DNA of 64,000 nt from Stratiformator vulcanicus (GTDB lineage: Bacteria; Planctomycetota; Planctomycetia; Planctomycetales; Planctomycetaceae): positions 4,208,723-4,272,722 of the forward strand of contig NZ_CP036268.1 in assembly GCF_007744515.1 (NCBI RefSeq). Reading direction: 5' to 3'. Made by a program: the position numbers and the translations under genes. Within the stretch, counting starts at the first letter, position 1. Every line of letters begins with the position of its first letter. Of the stretch, positions 9,939 through 18,613 are shown in pieces. A model generated the notes under the pieces. It saw only the letters and a list, made by a program, of their open reading frames with translations, was not told where the DNA came from and ran no database searches.

Positions 9939-12900
9939 TCACTTCTTTCGCAAGGTCGTCAGAAATTCGACGACATCAACTAACTCTTGTTCCGAAAGCA
10001 CTTTCGGTAAATCAGCCGGCATCAAGGACGTGTCCTGCCGGAAAGTCTCGTCGATCTCATCCTGCGGAATAGTGCGGGCGATTCCGTCGGCGCTTCGAAT
10101 GACAACGGCCTCGTCGGTATCGCTGACGAGCAGCCCTGTCTGAATCTGTCCGTCAACGGTGACCACCGACCACGCCTCATAGTTGTGGCTGATCCCGGCA
10201 CTGGGATAGACGATCGACTCGAACATCGCCTGCCGCGAAAGTTTGCTGCCGATTTCGCTGAGGTCCGGGCCGACTTCTTTGCCTTCACCATTCACTTTGT
10301 GACACTTAATGCAGGTGCCGACGGTCCCGTAGATGACCCGGCCGTGCTTAGGGTCGCCGCGGCGCTTCGCCAGTTCGATCAACGACGGGAGCGGTTTTGC
10401 ACCTTTGGTTTCCGGAGGCGGGAATTCCTTGGCGGCCGCCTGACGCACATCTGCAAACGACGTCGACCACAAAGCGGCGATCGCAGCGGAACGAAGGGTT
10501 GTGTCCAATTTGCCGCTGCGAGCCAGTTCTAGCAGTTCGGCGGCTGACGACTTGCGTTTGCAGAATGCCCGCACGCATTCCCGACGGACGGAGCTATCGG
10601 CTTCGGGGTCGAGAATTACCTTTCTCAGCAGTTCCGTCGCGTCGGCCTCGGCTGCCGTGGTCAACGCCTCCGCCATCCTGACCGCCCGCTTGCGATCACC
10701 GGAAAGAGTCGCGGCGATTGTGTCACTGACATTCCAGTCAAACAGCAAGGAGACCGCATCGACGGCTTGCTCACTTTGCGGCTGTGAGATCGCGATTTCG
10801 ACCAGCCTGCCGATCGCGACTTGGCTTGCCAGATCGACGTGCCGGGCAAACTCGATCAGTTCCCGAGGGTTCTCGATTTTGGAATACAGGGAAAAGGCGA
10901 TCGACTGCATCTGACTGCTCTTATTGATCGCTTTGGGATCGAGTCGCAACAGCGCCAGCCGAACGGTGTCACGACCAGCCGGCGTGCCGAGATCGAGGCC
11001 CCCGACCGACACCAATGCGTTCAGCGAGGCACTTCCCGACTGTTTTGGTTGGAAATCGAATGCTCGGAAATACTGTTTCCTCAGCGACGCGTCAGCATGC
11101 GAAACCAGTAGCAATTCCTTGAGCAGCTCCGAGGTTTTTATCGCCCGCGAACGCCAGACGATTTCTCGGCCGGGTTTGTCGTCCCAGTCGTCGCCAACTC
11201 GGTCGAGCCAGGCACCGAGGCACTCATCCCAACGTCCGCGCGCGGCGATGCCGAGGGCTTCGAGGTACCAGCGGTCTCCGGCCGCGTGCTGTTCGGCCAA
11301 CTTCGCCCACAATTGGGGCACCTGTTCGTCTTGGCTCTCGCTCAGCGCGATCAGCAGTTCCCGTCGCACCTGCGGCGAGGGATCGTCTATCAATTCTTTG
11401 ACGGCGACCACCGGGTCGAGACCGACGCGACGCCATGCCCGAATCGCGGTCACACGGAGGTCCGGATCGTCATCGGGAAAGGCGGAGTGCAGGTGGTCTT
11501 CGCCGTTGTCGAGCATCGCCAAGAGCCACAGGACACGGGCCCGATAACGTGAGTCGTTCGAGTTTTGCCACCCGAACTTCAGCGCGTCTTCGGCATCTAT
11601 CCCCATCGACCGCAGAGACTCCCAGGCGATGTACCGCGTCGCAGTATTCGGGCTCGCCAACGCGACGACGACGACGGCGGCGGGGCCTGCGCCCACGAAC
11701 GACTCCAATGGGGCCGTGTACTCTTGGTTGTCCGGAGTCGAGATTCGAAAGATCCGCCCCCGCTCCGTGTCGCCCATGCGGTGGCCGCCGACACCCGGGT
11801 CGTACCAGTCGGAAATGATCAGCGAACCATCCGGGGCGACCGATACGTCGGTCGGACGGAACCATTGGTCGCGCTCGCCGTCGACAACATCTTCGATCGC
11901 GGCGGAGAACCCGGCACCGGCGGCTTCGACCGGATAGGCCCGCACGATGTTCGGCCCTGCGTCGGCGTGAATCATCTCGCCGCGGAATCGTTCCGGCAGC
12001 AGATAACCTTCATAGATGCACATTCCGCAGGGCGAGCCGGCACCGGTGTGAAGCAGGTTGGGGATGACGCCGGGATCGTTCTGATGCCAGTGGCGCAGCG
12101 GCACTTCGGCGTGCCAGCCGGTGCGTGGCTGTCGCCAGCCGGCGCCGGTCAGTTCGTCGCGGTATCCGTAGTTTCCGAACTCCATCACGAAGTTGATGCG
12201 GACGCCGCGATTGCCGTCGTCGTCGTTGTCGGATTGCCAGACGTTGCCGAAGCTGTCGACGGCGAGTTCCCAGTTGTTGCGGAAGTTCCAGCCGATGGTT
12301 TCAAAGTTCGACCCGTCGAGTTCGCAACGAAACGCCATGCCTTCCTGATAAGGCTTCCGGTTTGCGCGGACCTCGTTGCCCGCTTTGTCGATCACCAGTG
12401 ATCCGTCCGGCCGACGAATTTGAGAACCGGAATTGCCGAAGTTGAAGTACAGTCGGCCATCCGGGCCGAAGCAGACCGAGTGAATTCCATGATCGTGCTG
12501 CTCACCGCCGATGCCGGTGAACATGACCTCTTTGCGGTCCGCCTTCAGGTCGCCGTCATCATCGTAGAGTGATAGGACCTGCCCGTTCGCCGACACAATG
12601 ACGCGATTACCGAGCACGCAGACGCCGTGCGGCGAGTCGATGTCGGTCCCCTGATAGAAAGTCGATTTGCGATCGGCTTTGCCGTCCCCGTCGGTATCTT
12701 CGAGGACGAGAATGCGGTCGCCCTCTTCGCGGGTCGGATTTTCGCGGTTTCGAAACGGACGGTAATTGACGATTTCGCAGACCCACACGCGACCGAGATG
12801 GTCGACGTCGATGTTCGACGGATTGAGCAGCATCGGCTCAGCCGCGAACAGAGAGACCTGAAGGTCATCCGGGGTCTGCAGTGGTGCGGTTGAAGATGCG

Positions 12901-12989
12901 GGCGTGCGATCGTTCGCGACGGCTGATGCCGCCAGAAACGGACCGAGCAAGGTGACAATCAGGCACAATCGCAGTGGCAGATTCAGCAT
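9939..12989 (-). CDS. PVC-type haem-binding protein: propeller + HEAT-like repeats + CxxCH domain
   Basis: A 1016-residue exported protein. Residues 1-25 are a signal peptide. Residues about 30-430 form the membrane-bound dehydrogenase-type beta-propeller (QVSLFAAEPMLLNPSNIDVDHLGRVWVCE, GIHSVCFGPDGRLYFNFGNSG, SLIISDWYDPGVGGH). Residues about 450-850 are helical HEAT-like repeats. A C-terminal c-type haem domain follows, with TCIKCHKVNGEGKEVGPDLS and a distal Met candidate near SLMPADLPKVLSEQELVDVVEFL. The architecture matches the TIGR02604/TIGR02603 pair found widely in this phylum. It is 78 bases upstream of the LamG/DUF1549/DUF1553 gene on the same strand and may head that operon. It is likely periplasmic and redox-linked. 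The substrate is unknown. Confidence 0.93.
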   Translation of the reverse strand: MLNLPLRLCLIVTLLGPFLAASAVANDRTPASSTAPLQTPDDLQVSLFAAEPMLLNPSNIDVDHLGRVWVCEIVNYRPFRNRENPTREEGDRILVLEDTDGDGKADRKSTFYQGTDIDSPHGVCVLGNRVIVSANGQVLSLYDDDGDLKADRKEVMFTGIGGEQHDHGIHSVCFGPDGRLYFNFGNSGSQIRRPDGSLVIDKAGNEVRANRKPYQEGMAFRCELDGSNFETIGWNFRNNWELAVDSFGNVWQSDNDDDGNRGVRINFVMEFGNYGYRDELTGAGWRQPRTGWHAEVPLRHWHQNDPGVIPNLLHTGAGSPCGMCIYEGYLLPERFRGEMIHADAGPNIVRAYPVEAAGAGFSAAIEDVVDGERDQWFRPTDVSVAPDGSLIISDWYDPGVGGHRMGDTERGRIFRISTPDNQEYTAPLESFVGAGPAAVVVVALASPNTATRYIAWESLRSMGIDAEDALKFGWQNSNDSRYRARVLWLLAMLDNGEDHLHSAFPDDDPDLRVTAIRAWRRVGLDPVVAVKELIDDPSPQVRRELLIALSESQDEQVPQLWAKLAEQHAAGDRWYLEALGIAARGRWDECLGAWLDRVGDDWDDKPGREIVWRSRAIKTSELLKELLLVSHADASLRKQYFRAFDFQPKQSGSASLNALVSVGGLDLGTPAGRDTVRLALLRLDPKAINKSSQMQSIAFSLYSKIENPRELIEFARHVDLASQVAIGRLVEIAISQPQSEQAVDAVSLLFDWNVSDTIAATLSGDRKRAVRMAEALTTAAEADATELLRKVILDPEADSSVRRECVRAFCKRKSSAAELLELARSGKLDTTLRSAAIAALWSTSFADVRQAAAKEFPPPETKGAKPLPSLIELAKRRGDPKHGRVIYGTVGTCIKCHKVNGEGKEVGPDLSEIGSKLSRQAMFESIVYPSAGISHNYEAWSVVTVDGQIQTGLLVSDTDEAVVIRSADGIARTIPQDEIDETFRQDTSLMPADLPKVLSEQELVDVVEFLTTLRKK

Positions 12990-13367
12990 TGGCAGGAGCC
13001 GGCGAGGACGGGGTGATCAACCGACTTTGGCATCAGTCGTTGTTGATGCAGTCTAACCGCGGTCCCGACGATCGCCAACAGCGTACGGAGCCGATCCGGG
13101 CTGATCGCCCCGAATTCACCGGCTTCGACCAATATCTTCGGTTCCGGACTTCTCAGCGAAACCGACTCGCGCGCAACGAGTCAACCGGCAAACCACCGTC
13201 TCGATTCAACGGCGGGGTCGATGAAGAAACTAACTTGCTAGAAGCGATTTCAATACCAGCCAGAGGCGCAAGCCGATGGTCGATCAACCAAAGATTATCC
13301 CGACGGCTTGCGCCTCGAGCTTGTATGCCGGGCGATTTGAAACCGCTCTTAGCGGGCCTGATCAAAA
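12990..13367. other. Intergenic region, 378 bp, with one palindrome
   Basis: No reading frame here has credible composition or motifs, although a 139-codon plus-strand frame spans it. It lies between the divergently placed haem protein start and the WD40 gene stop. The only structure seen is the inverted repeat annotated at 13263-13316. Confidence 0.6.
13263..13316. repeat. REP-like inverted repeat, 13-bp perfect arms
   Basis: The arms GAGGCGCAAGCCG (13263-13275) and CGGCTTGCGCCTC (13304-13316) are exact reverse complements around a 28-base spacer. There is no T-run after either arm, so a simple intrinsic terminator is not indicated. The words are typical of palindromic intergenic repeats elsewhere in this window (17739, 34496). 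Confidence 0.7.
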
Positions 13368-14483
13368 TTAGCGAAGCTGGAATCGACCAGTGATGGTTTC
13401 GCTCTCCCGTTCCCAGCACAGCACTTCGCCATCGTAGCTGCCGGACATCAGGCTGTTCGAATCGACGAATGACACCGAGCAGACCAGGTTGCGGTGTCCG
13501 GCAAAGACGGAAATTGGAGTCGAGACATCGCTCGAATCATAAATTCGGACCATTCCGTCGAGACCGCCGACGGCGACGTAACGACCGTCCGGAGAGAAAG
13601 CGAGTGATCGAATGCCTTCAGCGGTCGACACGCGACCGAGCTGCTCGAAAGCCTGTGCCTGCAAATCGACGAGCCGAATTTTCCCATCTAAAGCAGAGAC
13701 CAAGGCCAGTCGGCCATCCTGAGAAATTTCGGCGGCCGTAACGAAGGCCCCCATATCAACCGCGTCGCTTCGCTTCAATCCGCCAACGGGATCAAAACTG
13801 TACGAAACGATGTCATTGCCGAACCCGAAGGCGATCGTTGATCCCGACTTCGAAAGGCGAATCGCCTGAACGGGTCCTGCAGCGAGCTGATGCAATTCAG
13901 TCACCAACCGATGCTCAAGATCGATCACCGCGAATTCGCCGCGTTCGGTGACCGCGAATGCCGAATGCAGGTGCTCGTCAAATGCGAAGTCCATGACTGC
14001 GGCGTCGCCAACGTGCAATTCCCATTCGACGGCGACGGCCGAGGTCTGATCTAAAAATTTGACGGTTCCGTCGGCGAAACCGAACGCCAAAATCGCTCCA
14101 TCAGAAGAACCGTTCGACGAGACCAGTTCCGGTCCGTCTGAGTACAAGGACGCAACGAACGACACCGCCGAGTTGCGATCGATGATTCGGACGACATCGT
14201 CGGAACGGCAGACGGCGAATTCGGCTTTTTCGCCAAAACAAGCGATGTCGCGAATCGGCAGTCCTCGCCAAGATGCTGAGTTGGCCAGTTGAGAGAATTC
14301 GTCCTCAGCAAGAGAATCCTCGTTGTCAGACAGTGCCAGCACTCCGAACACCGTGACGATGCCTGCGAGCACAACGGCTAAGACAGCCTCGGGCAGACGA
14401 AGAAAGGAACTCTTCGATTCCGCCCAATCCGCATACTGCACGGCAGGGGCGTCTTGATCAGCAATCGCTTGATCAGAAGGCAT
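13368..14483 (-). CDS. Membrane-anchored WD40-repeat protein
   Basis: A 371-residue protein starting at the ATG at 14483 (MPSDQAIADQDAPAVQYADW); a longer frame extends to 14570 but its extra residues look non-coding. A single transmembrane helix (LAVVLAGIVTVFGVLAL, around residues 35-53) follows a short cytosolic tail. The remainder is a beta-propeller with recognisable repeats: VRSLAFSPDGRYVAVGGLDG then MVRIYDSSDVSTP, FAGHRNLVCSVSFVDSNSL, MSGSYDGEVLCWERES. Earlier blades are degenerate. WD40 propellers bind partner proteins and no enzymatic site is seen. The gene lies after PepT on the same strand but 375 bases separate them. The partner and role are unknown. Confidence 0.82.
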   Translation of the reverse strand: MPSDQAIADQDAPAVQYADWAESKSSFLRLPEAVLAVVLAGIVTVFGVLALSDNEDSLAEDEFSQLANSASWRGLPIRDIACFGEKAEFAVCRSDDVVRIIDRNSAVSFVASLYSDGPELVSSNGSSDGAILAFGFADGTVKFLDQTSAVAVEWELHVGDAAVMDFAFDEHLHSAFAVTERGEFAVIDLEHRLVTELHQLAAGPVQAIRLSKSGSTIAFGFGNDIVSYSFDPVGGLKRSDAVDMGAFVTAAEISQDGRLALVSALDGKIRLVDLQAQAFEQLGRVSTAEGIRSLAFSPDGRYVAVGGLDGMVRIYDSSDVSTPISVFAGHRNLVCSVSFVDSNSLMSGSYDGEVLCWERESETITGRFQLR

Positions 14484-14858
14484 AGCTCGCTCACGTCCGG
14501 AGTGGATCCGGTTTGGCAGGAGAGTCACCGGAGGGATGGTGACAGGTAGGTTTGGTAGGCGGGGCAGCATTCAACACTTTTACGATACAGGAAAAAGCGT
14601 GCTACTCCAGAAGTATTTCCTAAATTTGGAGGGCGATTTTCGGCCCTCGCAGCAATAAACCCCAATGATTTTCCAGAGATTCGGCGATTCTGGAAATTAA
14701 TCGGCTTTTCCGGAATCGACTTCCGACTCCATAGCAAATGCTCGGAGAGAGACCGGAGTCTGCTTTCATTTTGTTCGACTCCGCCCGATCGTGAGGCATA
14801 TCCCTCACTGGGGTTGGCGATCAATTGAACATGGCGAGACCAGCGGTCGCACCGGGGG
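14484..14858. other. Intergenic region, 375 bp, with two small hairpins
   Basis: This is an AT-richer stretch between the peptidase T stop and the WD40 start. It holds a GAGGGC/GCCCTC hairpin at 14629-14648 and an 8-bp stem TTTCCAGA/TCTGGAAA at 14670-14677 and 14689-14696. Neither is followed by a clear U-tract. The WD40 promoter presumably lies here but no convincing -35/-10 pair was identified. Confidence 0.5.
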
Positions 14859-16139
14859 TTATCTGGGCTGTGACTCTCGTCCCCACCGGTTCGCCAGATG
14901 GAGCAAGACACTGACGCAGCGAGCCATTTCGCCGACGCTCGTCCATTCCAACGGGGAATGGGGGTTGTGCTGGCCGGAGGACAGGTTGGGTGTCGGCAAG
15001 CCGAGAGCCGTCAGTTGGGAGCCGTCGGTTCCGCCTCGGATGATCGACAACTTTGGCTCAAGTCCGGCATCGACGACGGCCTGTCGCGCGAGTTCGATCG
15101 CCCGCGGTTCGCTCGCAAGTCCGTCTCGCATGTTGCGATATTGCTCGCGAAATTCGAGCACGATCCGGCTGCCCGGATGAGATCGTTCGACGTCATCAGC
15201 CAACTGCTTGAGCAGGGTGCGGTACCGAGTCAATCCGTCCTGTTCGAAGTCGCGAATGATGATGCGCACGTTTGCTTCGGCAACGCCTCCGTCGATGGCG
15301 TAAGGGTGCAAGAATCCGTCGCGTCCGTCACTCGTCTCGGGACTGTCAGACTGATGCGGTAATCGCGTCAGGAAATCGGACAGGACCCTCAGCGCATTGA
15401 CCATCACGCCTTTGCCGATTGACGGATGGGTGTTGACGCCTTGGACCGTCACCACGCAGAGGTCGGCCGAAAATGTTTCGACGTCGATTTCCGCGGTGCC
15501 GCTGCCATCGAGCGTATAGCCGCAGACCGACCCGATCCGGTTCAGGTCGAGTCCCTCGCATCCTCGGCCGATCTCTTCATCTGTGGTGAAACAGATGCGA
15601 ATCTCGCCGTGGGGTATTTCAGGGTGCTGTTTGAGCCATGAGGCTGCCGAAAGAATCACCGCGATGCCCGACTTGTCATCGGCCCCAAGTAACGTCGAAC
15701 CGTCGGTCGTGATGATCGTTCCACCGACAAGGTCATTCAGCGTGGGATTATCGGCCACGCGAATCGTCAAGTTCTCGCCGTTCGGCAGAGGGATATCATT
15801 TCCGGAATAGTCTCGATGCACGATCGGAGAGACCTTCTCAGCCGTGTACTCCGGCGACGTGTCGACATGGGCAAACCAGCAGATCGTCGGTGAGTCGACA
15901 CCCTGGGAAGGTTTTAAAGTCGCATAGACAACACCCTCGGAAGTCCGCTCCACATCGGCGAGACCGAGTGTTTGGCATTCCTGCTCAAGCAACCGGCTTA
16001 ATTCAAGTTGCTTTGGCGAACTCGGTGACGAGTCGGAGTGCTCATCGGCTTGCGTATCGATTCGGACGTATCGGAGAAATCGCTCCAGCAACTGCTCGCG
16101 CGCCGTTTCATCCAGTTTCAGTGCCTGCGTGTCGGTCAA
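14859..16139 (-). CDS. pepT: Peptidase T (tripeptide aminopeptidase, M20 metallopeptidase)
   Basis: A cytoplasmic M20B dizinc aminopeptidase that removes the N-terminal residue from tripeptides. With the proposed TTG start at 16139 it is 426 residues (E. coli PepT is 408). The frame continues to an ATG at 16244, but residues before LTDTQALKLDETAREQLLER do not resemble the family. Visible motifs are ICWFAHVDTSPEY (zinc His and catalytic Asp), LLGADDKSGIA, CFTTDEEIGRG (catalytic Glu pair), DGSGTAEIDVETFSAD, and GGTDGSQLTALGLPTPNL followed by SSGQHNPHSPLEW, carrying the last zinc His. The annotated start is the least certain part. The gene is divergent from the hydrolase at 16287, sharing an intergenic region of about 150 bases. 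Confidence 0.9.
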   Translation of the reverse strand: MTDTQALKLDETAREQLLERFLRYVRIDTQADEHSDSSPSSPKQLELSRLLEQECQTLGLADVERTSEGVVYATLKPSQGVDSPTICWFAHVDTSPEYTAEKVSPIVHRDYSGNDIPLPNGENLTIRVADNPTLNDLVGGTIITTDGSTLLGADDKSGIAVILSAASWLKQHPEIPHGEIRICFTTDEEIGRGCEGLDLNRIGSVCGYTLDGSGTAEIDVETFSADLCVVTVQGVNTHPSIGKGVMVNALRVLSDFLTRLPHQSDSPETSDGRDGFLHPYAIDGGVAEANVRIIIRDFEQDGLTRYRTLLKQLADDVERSHPGSRIVLEFREQYRNMRDGLASEPRAIELARQAVVDAGLEPKLSIIRGGTDGSQLTALGLPTPNLSSGQHNPHSPLEWTSVGEMARCVSVLLHLANRWGRESQPR

Positions 16140-16286
16140 AGGAAACCCTTTCGAACGGAATTCGGCGATCGTGCCGCAACCGGGAATTTGTCCAGTCGCG
16201 CCGCCCGAAAATTGATTAGAATGAGGCGTCACGCCAGCGCCCATCGCGCTCGTATTGTCGATTCTGCGCCGCCGGAGGCAACACTG

Positions 16287-17075
16287 ATGGCCATCATGCT
16301 CGACGATGTCTCATTCGGGGTCGATATTGCCGGAGAAGGTGAGCCGGTCGTCCTGCTGCACGCGTTCCCTTTAAATCGCGATATGTGGCAGGCGCAACAC
16401 GGCTCGCTCTGTCAGACGTGTCGGATGATTGTGCCCGACCTGCGCGGTTTCGGGGAAAGCGCGCTGGCGCACGGAACCGTCACAATGGAGCAATATGCCG
16501 ACGATCTAGCCGGGCTGCTCGATGCGATCGGCTGCAAACACCCGGTGACGCTCTGCGGAGTATCAATGGGCGGTTACATCGCTCTCGCTTTCGCCAAGAA
16601 GTACCCCGACCGGCTCAGAGGGCTGGCGCTTTGTCACACGAAGGCCGTGGATGACACCGACGACGCACGCGATGACCGAGAGCGAATCGCAGCCGACGTC
16701 CTCCGTAACGGCGTCGAGCGGTTGGTCCGAGAGATGCCGTCGAAAATGTTGTGCGATCATACGCTCGAATCGAAACCCGAAGTCGTCGCCCTCGTTCGCG
16801 AGATGATCTGTTCGGCGGCCCCCGAATCGGTCGCTGCGGCGCTGCACGGAATGGCCGCCCGGCCTGATATGACTTCCTTGCTCGCCGAAATTGGTATGCC
16901 GACGCTCGTGCTGGCTGGTGAACACGACCAACTTGCACCTCCAAAGATGATGCAGGAAATGGCGGACGAGATTCCTGACGCCCAATTTGCGACCATTGAC
17001 TCTGCGGCACACTTAAGCCCGCTCGAGAATCCCGACGCGTTCAACGGCGCAATCCGACGATTTCTGCATCGCTGA
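16287..17075 (+). CDS. Alpha/beta-fold hydrolase
   Basis: A 262-residue single-domain alpha/beta hydrolase. The start ATG at 16287 has a strong GGAGG ribosome-binding site 8 bases upstream and opens MAIMLDDVSFGVDIAGEGEP. The oxyanion HAFPLNRDMW and DLRGFGESA segments precede the nucleophile elbow GVSMGGY (Ser at about residue 94). The acid is in VLAGEHDQLAPP and the catalytic His in DSAAHLSPLENP. The shape resembles the 3-oxoadipate enol-lactonase/BioH-like group, but the substrate cannot be read from sequence. It is divergent from pepT and 186 bases before DoxX. It has no signal peptide, so it is cytoplasmic. Confidence 0.88.
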   Translation: MAIMLDDVSFGVDIAGEGEPVVLLHAFPLNRDMWQAQHGSLCQTCRMIVPDLRGFGESALAHGTVTMEQYADDLAGLLDAIGCKHPVTLCGVSMGGYIALAFAKKYPDRLRGLALCHTKAVDDTDDARDDRERIAADVLRNGVERLVREMPSKMLCDHTLESKPEVVALVREMICSAAPESVAAALHGMAARPDMTSLLAEIGMPTLVLAGEHDQLAPPKMMQEMADEIPDAQFATIDSAAHLSPLENPDAFNGAIRRFLHR

Positions 17076-17144
17076 GCGGGGGACCGACCATCCTTGGCTC
17101 GGCAGTACGTAGCCTCACTCTCAGGTGCCTCATTAATTTTCCCC

Positions 17145-17175
17145 TTGACTATTTACCTGTTTCAACAAATATTAT
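17145..17175 (+). promoter_or_regulatory. Possible sigma70-type promoter for the DoxX gene
   Basis: TTGACT at 17145-17150 is followed by an AT-rich stretch with TATTAT at 17170-17175 (19-base spacing) or AAATAT at 17167-17172 (16-base spacing). It stands out as the only AT-rich block before the DoxX start. The motif choice is tentative. Confidence 0.35.
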
Positions 17176-17260
17176 CGCAGTGGCGAATCTTGGGAAACTT
17201 GATTCAATTGAATTAGGCAACCCACACACACAGCCGCGACTCACTTGGAGAATCACTGAA

Positions 17261-17719
17261 ATGGCCGCTGAACGACGCTGGAACTTCTTCACCGACCTCG
17301 GCCTGCTCGCGATCCGCGGCATGGTCGGCTGGGTTATGTTCTTCCACGGTGCCCAAAAGCTGTGGGGCTGGTTCACGGAGACGGGCGAGCCGGGCCTCGA
17401 AGGCTTCAAAGGATTTCTGACGAAACTCGAAATCCCCTATCCGGAATTGAACGCGTATATGGCGGGCGGCACCGAATTTTTCGGCGGTTGCCTTCTCATG
17501 GCCGGTCTGATGACCCGCCTCGTTAGTATTCCGGTTGCGATCACCATGGGCGTTGCCGCTTTCGTCGCCCACAGCGGTACATTCAGTAATCAAGCCGGGG
17601 GCATGGAGTACGCACTCACATTGATGGTGGTCACGATCGGAATCTTGCTCACAGGTCCCGGACGACTCTCGCTCGATGCGCTCCTGTTTCGCCGCAAGAA
17701 ACGTCCGACCGCCGATTGA
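17261..17719 (+). CDS. DoxX family membrane protein
   Basis: A 152-residue inner-membrane protein of the DoxX family. The ATG at 17261 (MAAERRWNFFTDLGLLAIRG) is chosen over the upstream in-frame start at 17180 because GGAG lies 10 bases before it and the family begins here. There are four predicted helices: GLLAIRGMVGWVMFFHGAQK, AGGTEFFGGCLLMAGLM, LVSIPVAITMGVAAFVAH, and ALTLMVVTIGILLTGPG. The segment FFHGAQKLWGWF is characteristic. DoxX proteins are quinone- and redox-associated and are frequently found near pirin-like genes. Here a pirin lies 183 bases downstream with a palindromic repeat between. A redox or stress role is inference from that neighbourhood. Confidence 0.88.
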   Translation: MAAERRWNFFTDLGLLAIRGMVGWVMFFHGAQKLWGWFTETGEPGLEGFKGFLTKLEIPYPELNAYMAGGTEFFGGCLLMAGLMTRLVSIPVAITMGVAAFVAHSGTFSNQAGGMEYALTLMVVTIGILLTGPGRLSLDALLFRRKKRPTAD

Positions 17720-17738
17720 TGTCATCACGGAACACCCC

Positions 17739-17853
17739 ACAAGCCCGCAGCGCAAGCAAGGGACATTTCGCTGTGCTCCGATAAGCGCAACGGGACGACC
17801 TTTTGAAGAATTGATAGCCCGTGAGCGAATCCCTTGCTCGCGCTGCGGGCTTG
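17739..17853. repeat. Palindromic intergenic repeat with 24-bp arms
   Basis: The arms 17739-17762 and 17830-17853 are reverse complements with a single mismatch, separated by a 67-base spacer. The outer words are CAAGCCCGCAGCGCAAGC and GCGCTGCGGGCTTG. The same right arm recurs as a solo copy at 23071-23094. The element sits between DoxX and pirin and ends about 50 bases before the pirin start. Confidence 0.8.
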
Positions 17854-17902
17854 TTGGTTCTCATATTTAATTTTCCGCTGCTCGCTTCTCGAGGAACGTT
17901 CG

Positions 17903-18601
17903 ATGCTCACGGTGCGCAAGAGCAATGACCGCGGCTACTTCGACCACGGCTGGCTCAAGACGTTTCACACATTCTCGTTCTCTGGCTATCAGGACCCGCG
18001 GTACATGGGTTTCCGCTCCTTGCGGGTCATTAATGAGGACGTGATCGAGGCGGGAGGCGGCTTCGGCGAGCATCCTCACCGGGACATGGAGATCATCACC
18101 TATGTCACCGGCGGCGTGCTCGCTCACAAAGATAGTACCGGCGGCGGGGGAGAACTCCGCCGCGGCGATGTGCAGGTCATGACCGCCGGCAGCGGCCTCA
18201 CCCACAGCGAGTTCAATGGCTCAAAGGAGAAACCGGCAAAGCTCCTGCAAATCTGGATCAAGCCGGCCGAGAAGGGTATCGCGCCGCGCTATCAGCAGAC
18301 GCACTTCGAAGAAAAGCAGAAGCGGAACCGCCTGCAACCGATCGCCTCGCCCGATGAACGGGGCGGCTCGCTCCCTATCGGCCAGGACGCCATCGTTTCA
18401 GCGACAATCCTTGAACCCGAAGAGGAATTGAGCGTCGACCTCGCCCCGGACCGTCACGCCTGGATTCAAGTCGTCGACGGCTCCGCCACGGTCAACGGCA
18501 CCGCGATCAACACCGGCGACGGACTCGCCGTCAGCGAAGAGTCGCACCTGCAGATCGCGACGGAGCAGGGGGCGGAACTGCTGGTATTCGACCTAGCGTG
18601 A
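17903..18601 (+). CDS. Pirin family protein (YhhW-type bicupin)
   Basis: A 232-residue two-domain cupin. The start ATG at 17903 has GAGGA 7 bases upstream; the frame is open to 17834, but that part translates the preceding repeat. The N-terminal domain contains GFGEHPHRDMEIITYV (metal-binding His cluster) and GGELRRGDVQVMTAGSGLTHSE (further His and Glu ligands). The C-terminal cupin has HAWIQVVDGSATVNG. YhhW/pirin proteins bind a divalent metal, and some have quercetin 2,3-dioxygenase activity. Most are considered redox or metal sensors with uncertain physiological substrate. It follows DoxX in the same direction, a common pairing. Confidence 0.92.
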   Translation: MLTVRKSNDRGYFDHGWLKTFHTFSFSGYQDPRYMGFRSLRVINEDVIEAGGGFGEHPHRDMEIITYVTGGVLAHKDSTGGGGELRRGDVQVMTAGSGLTHSEFNGSKEKPAKLLQIWIKPAEKGIAPRYQQTHFEEKQKRNRLQPIASPDERGGSLPIGQDAIVSATILEPEEELSVDLAPDRHAWIQVVDGSATVNGTAINTGDGLAVSEESHLQIATEQGAELLVFDLA

Positions 18602-18613
18602 AGCCATTCGCGA

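Noticed and set aside
13263..13316. Palindrome considered as an intrinsic terminator
   Set aside because: A 28-base loop and no T-run on either strand; it fits the interspersed repeat pattern better.
12974..13393. 139-codon plus-strand frame between the haem protein and the WD40 gene
   Set aside because: It runs across the palindrome at 13263-13316 and overlaps the starts and stops of both neighbours; composition is Arg/Ser-rich without motif.
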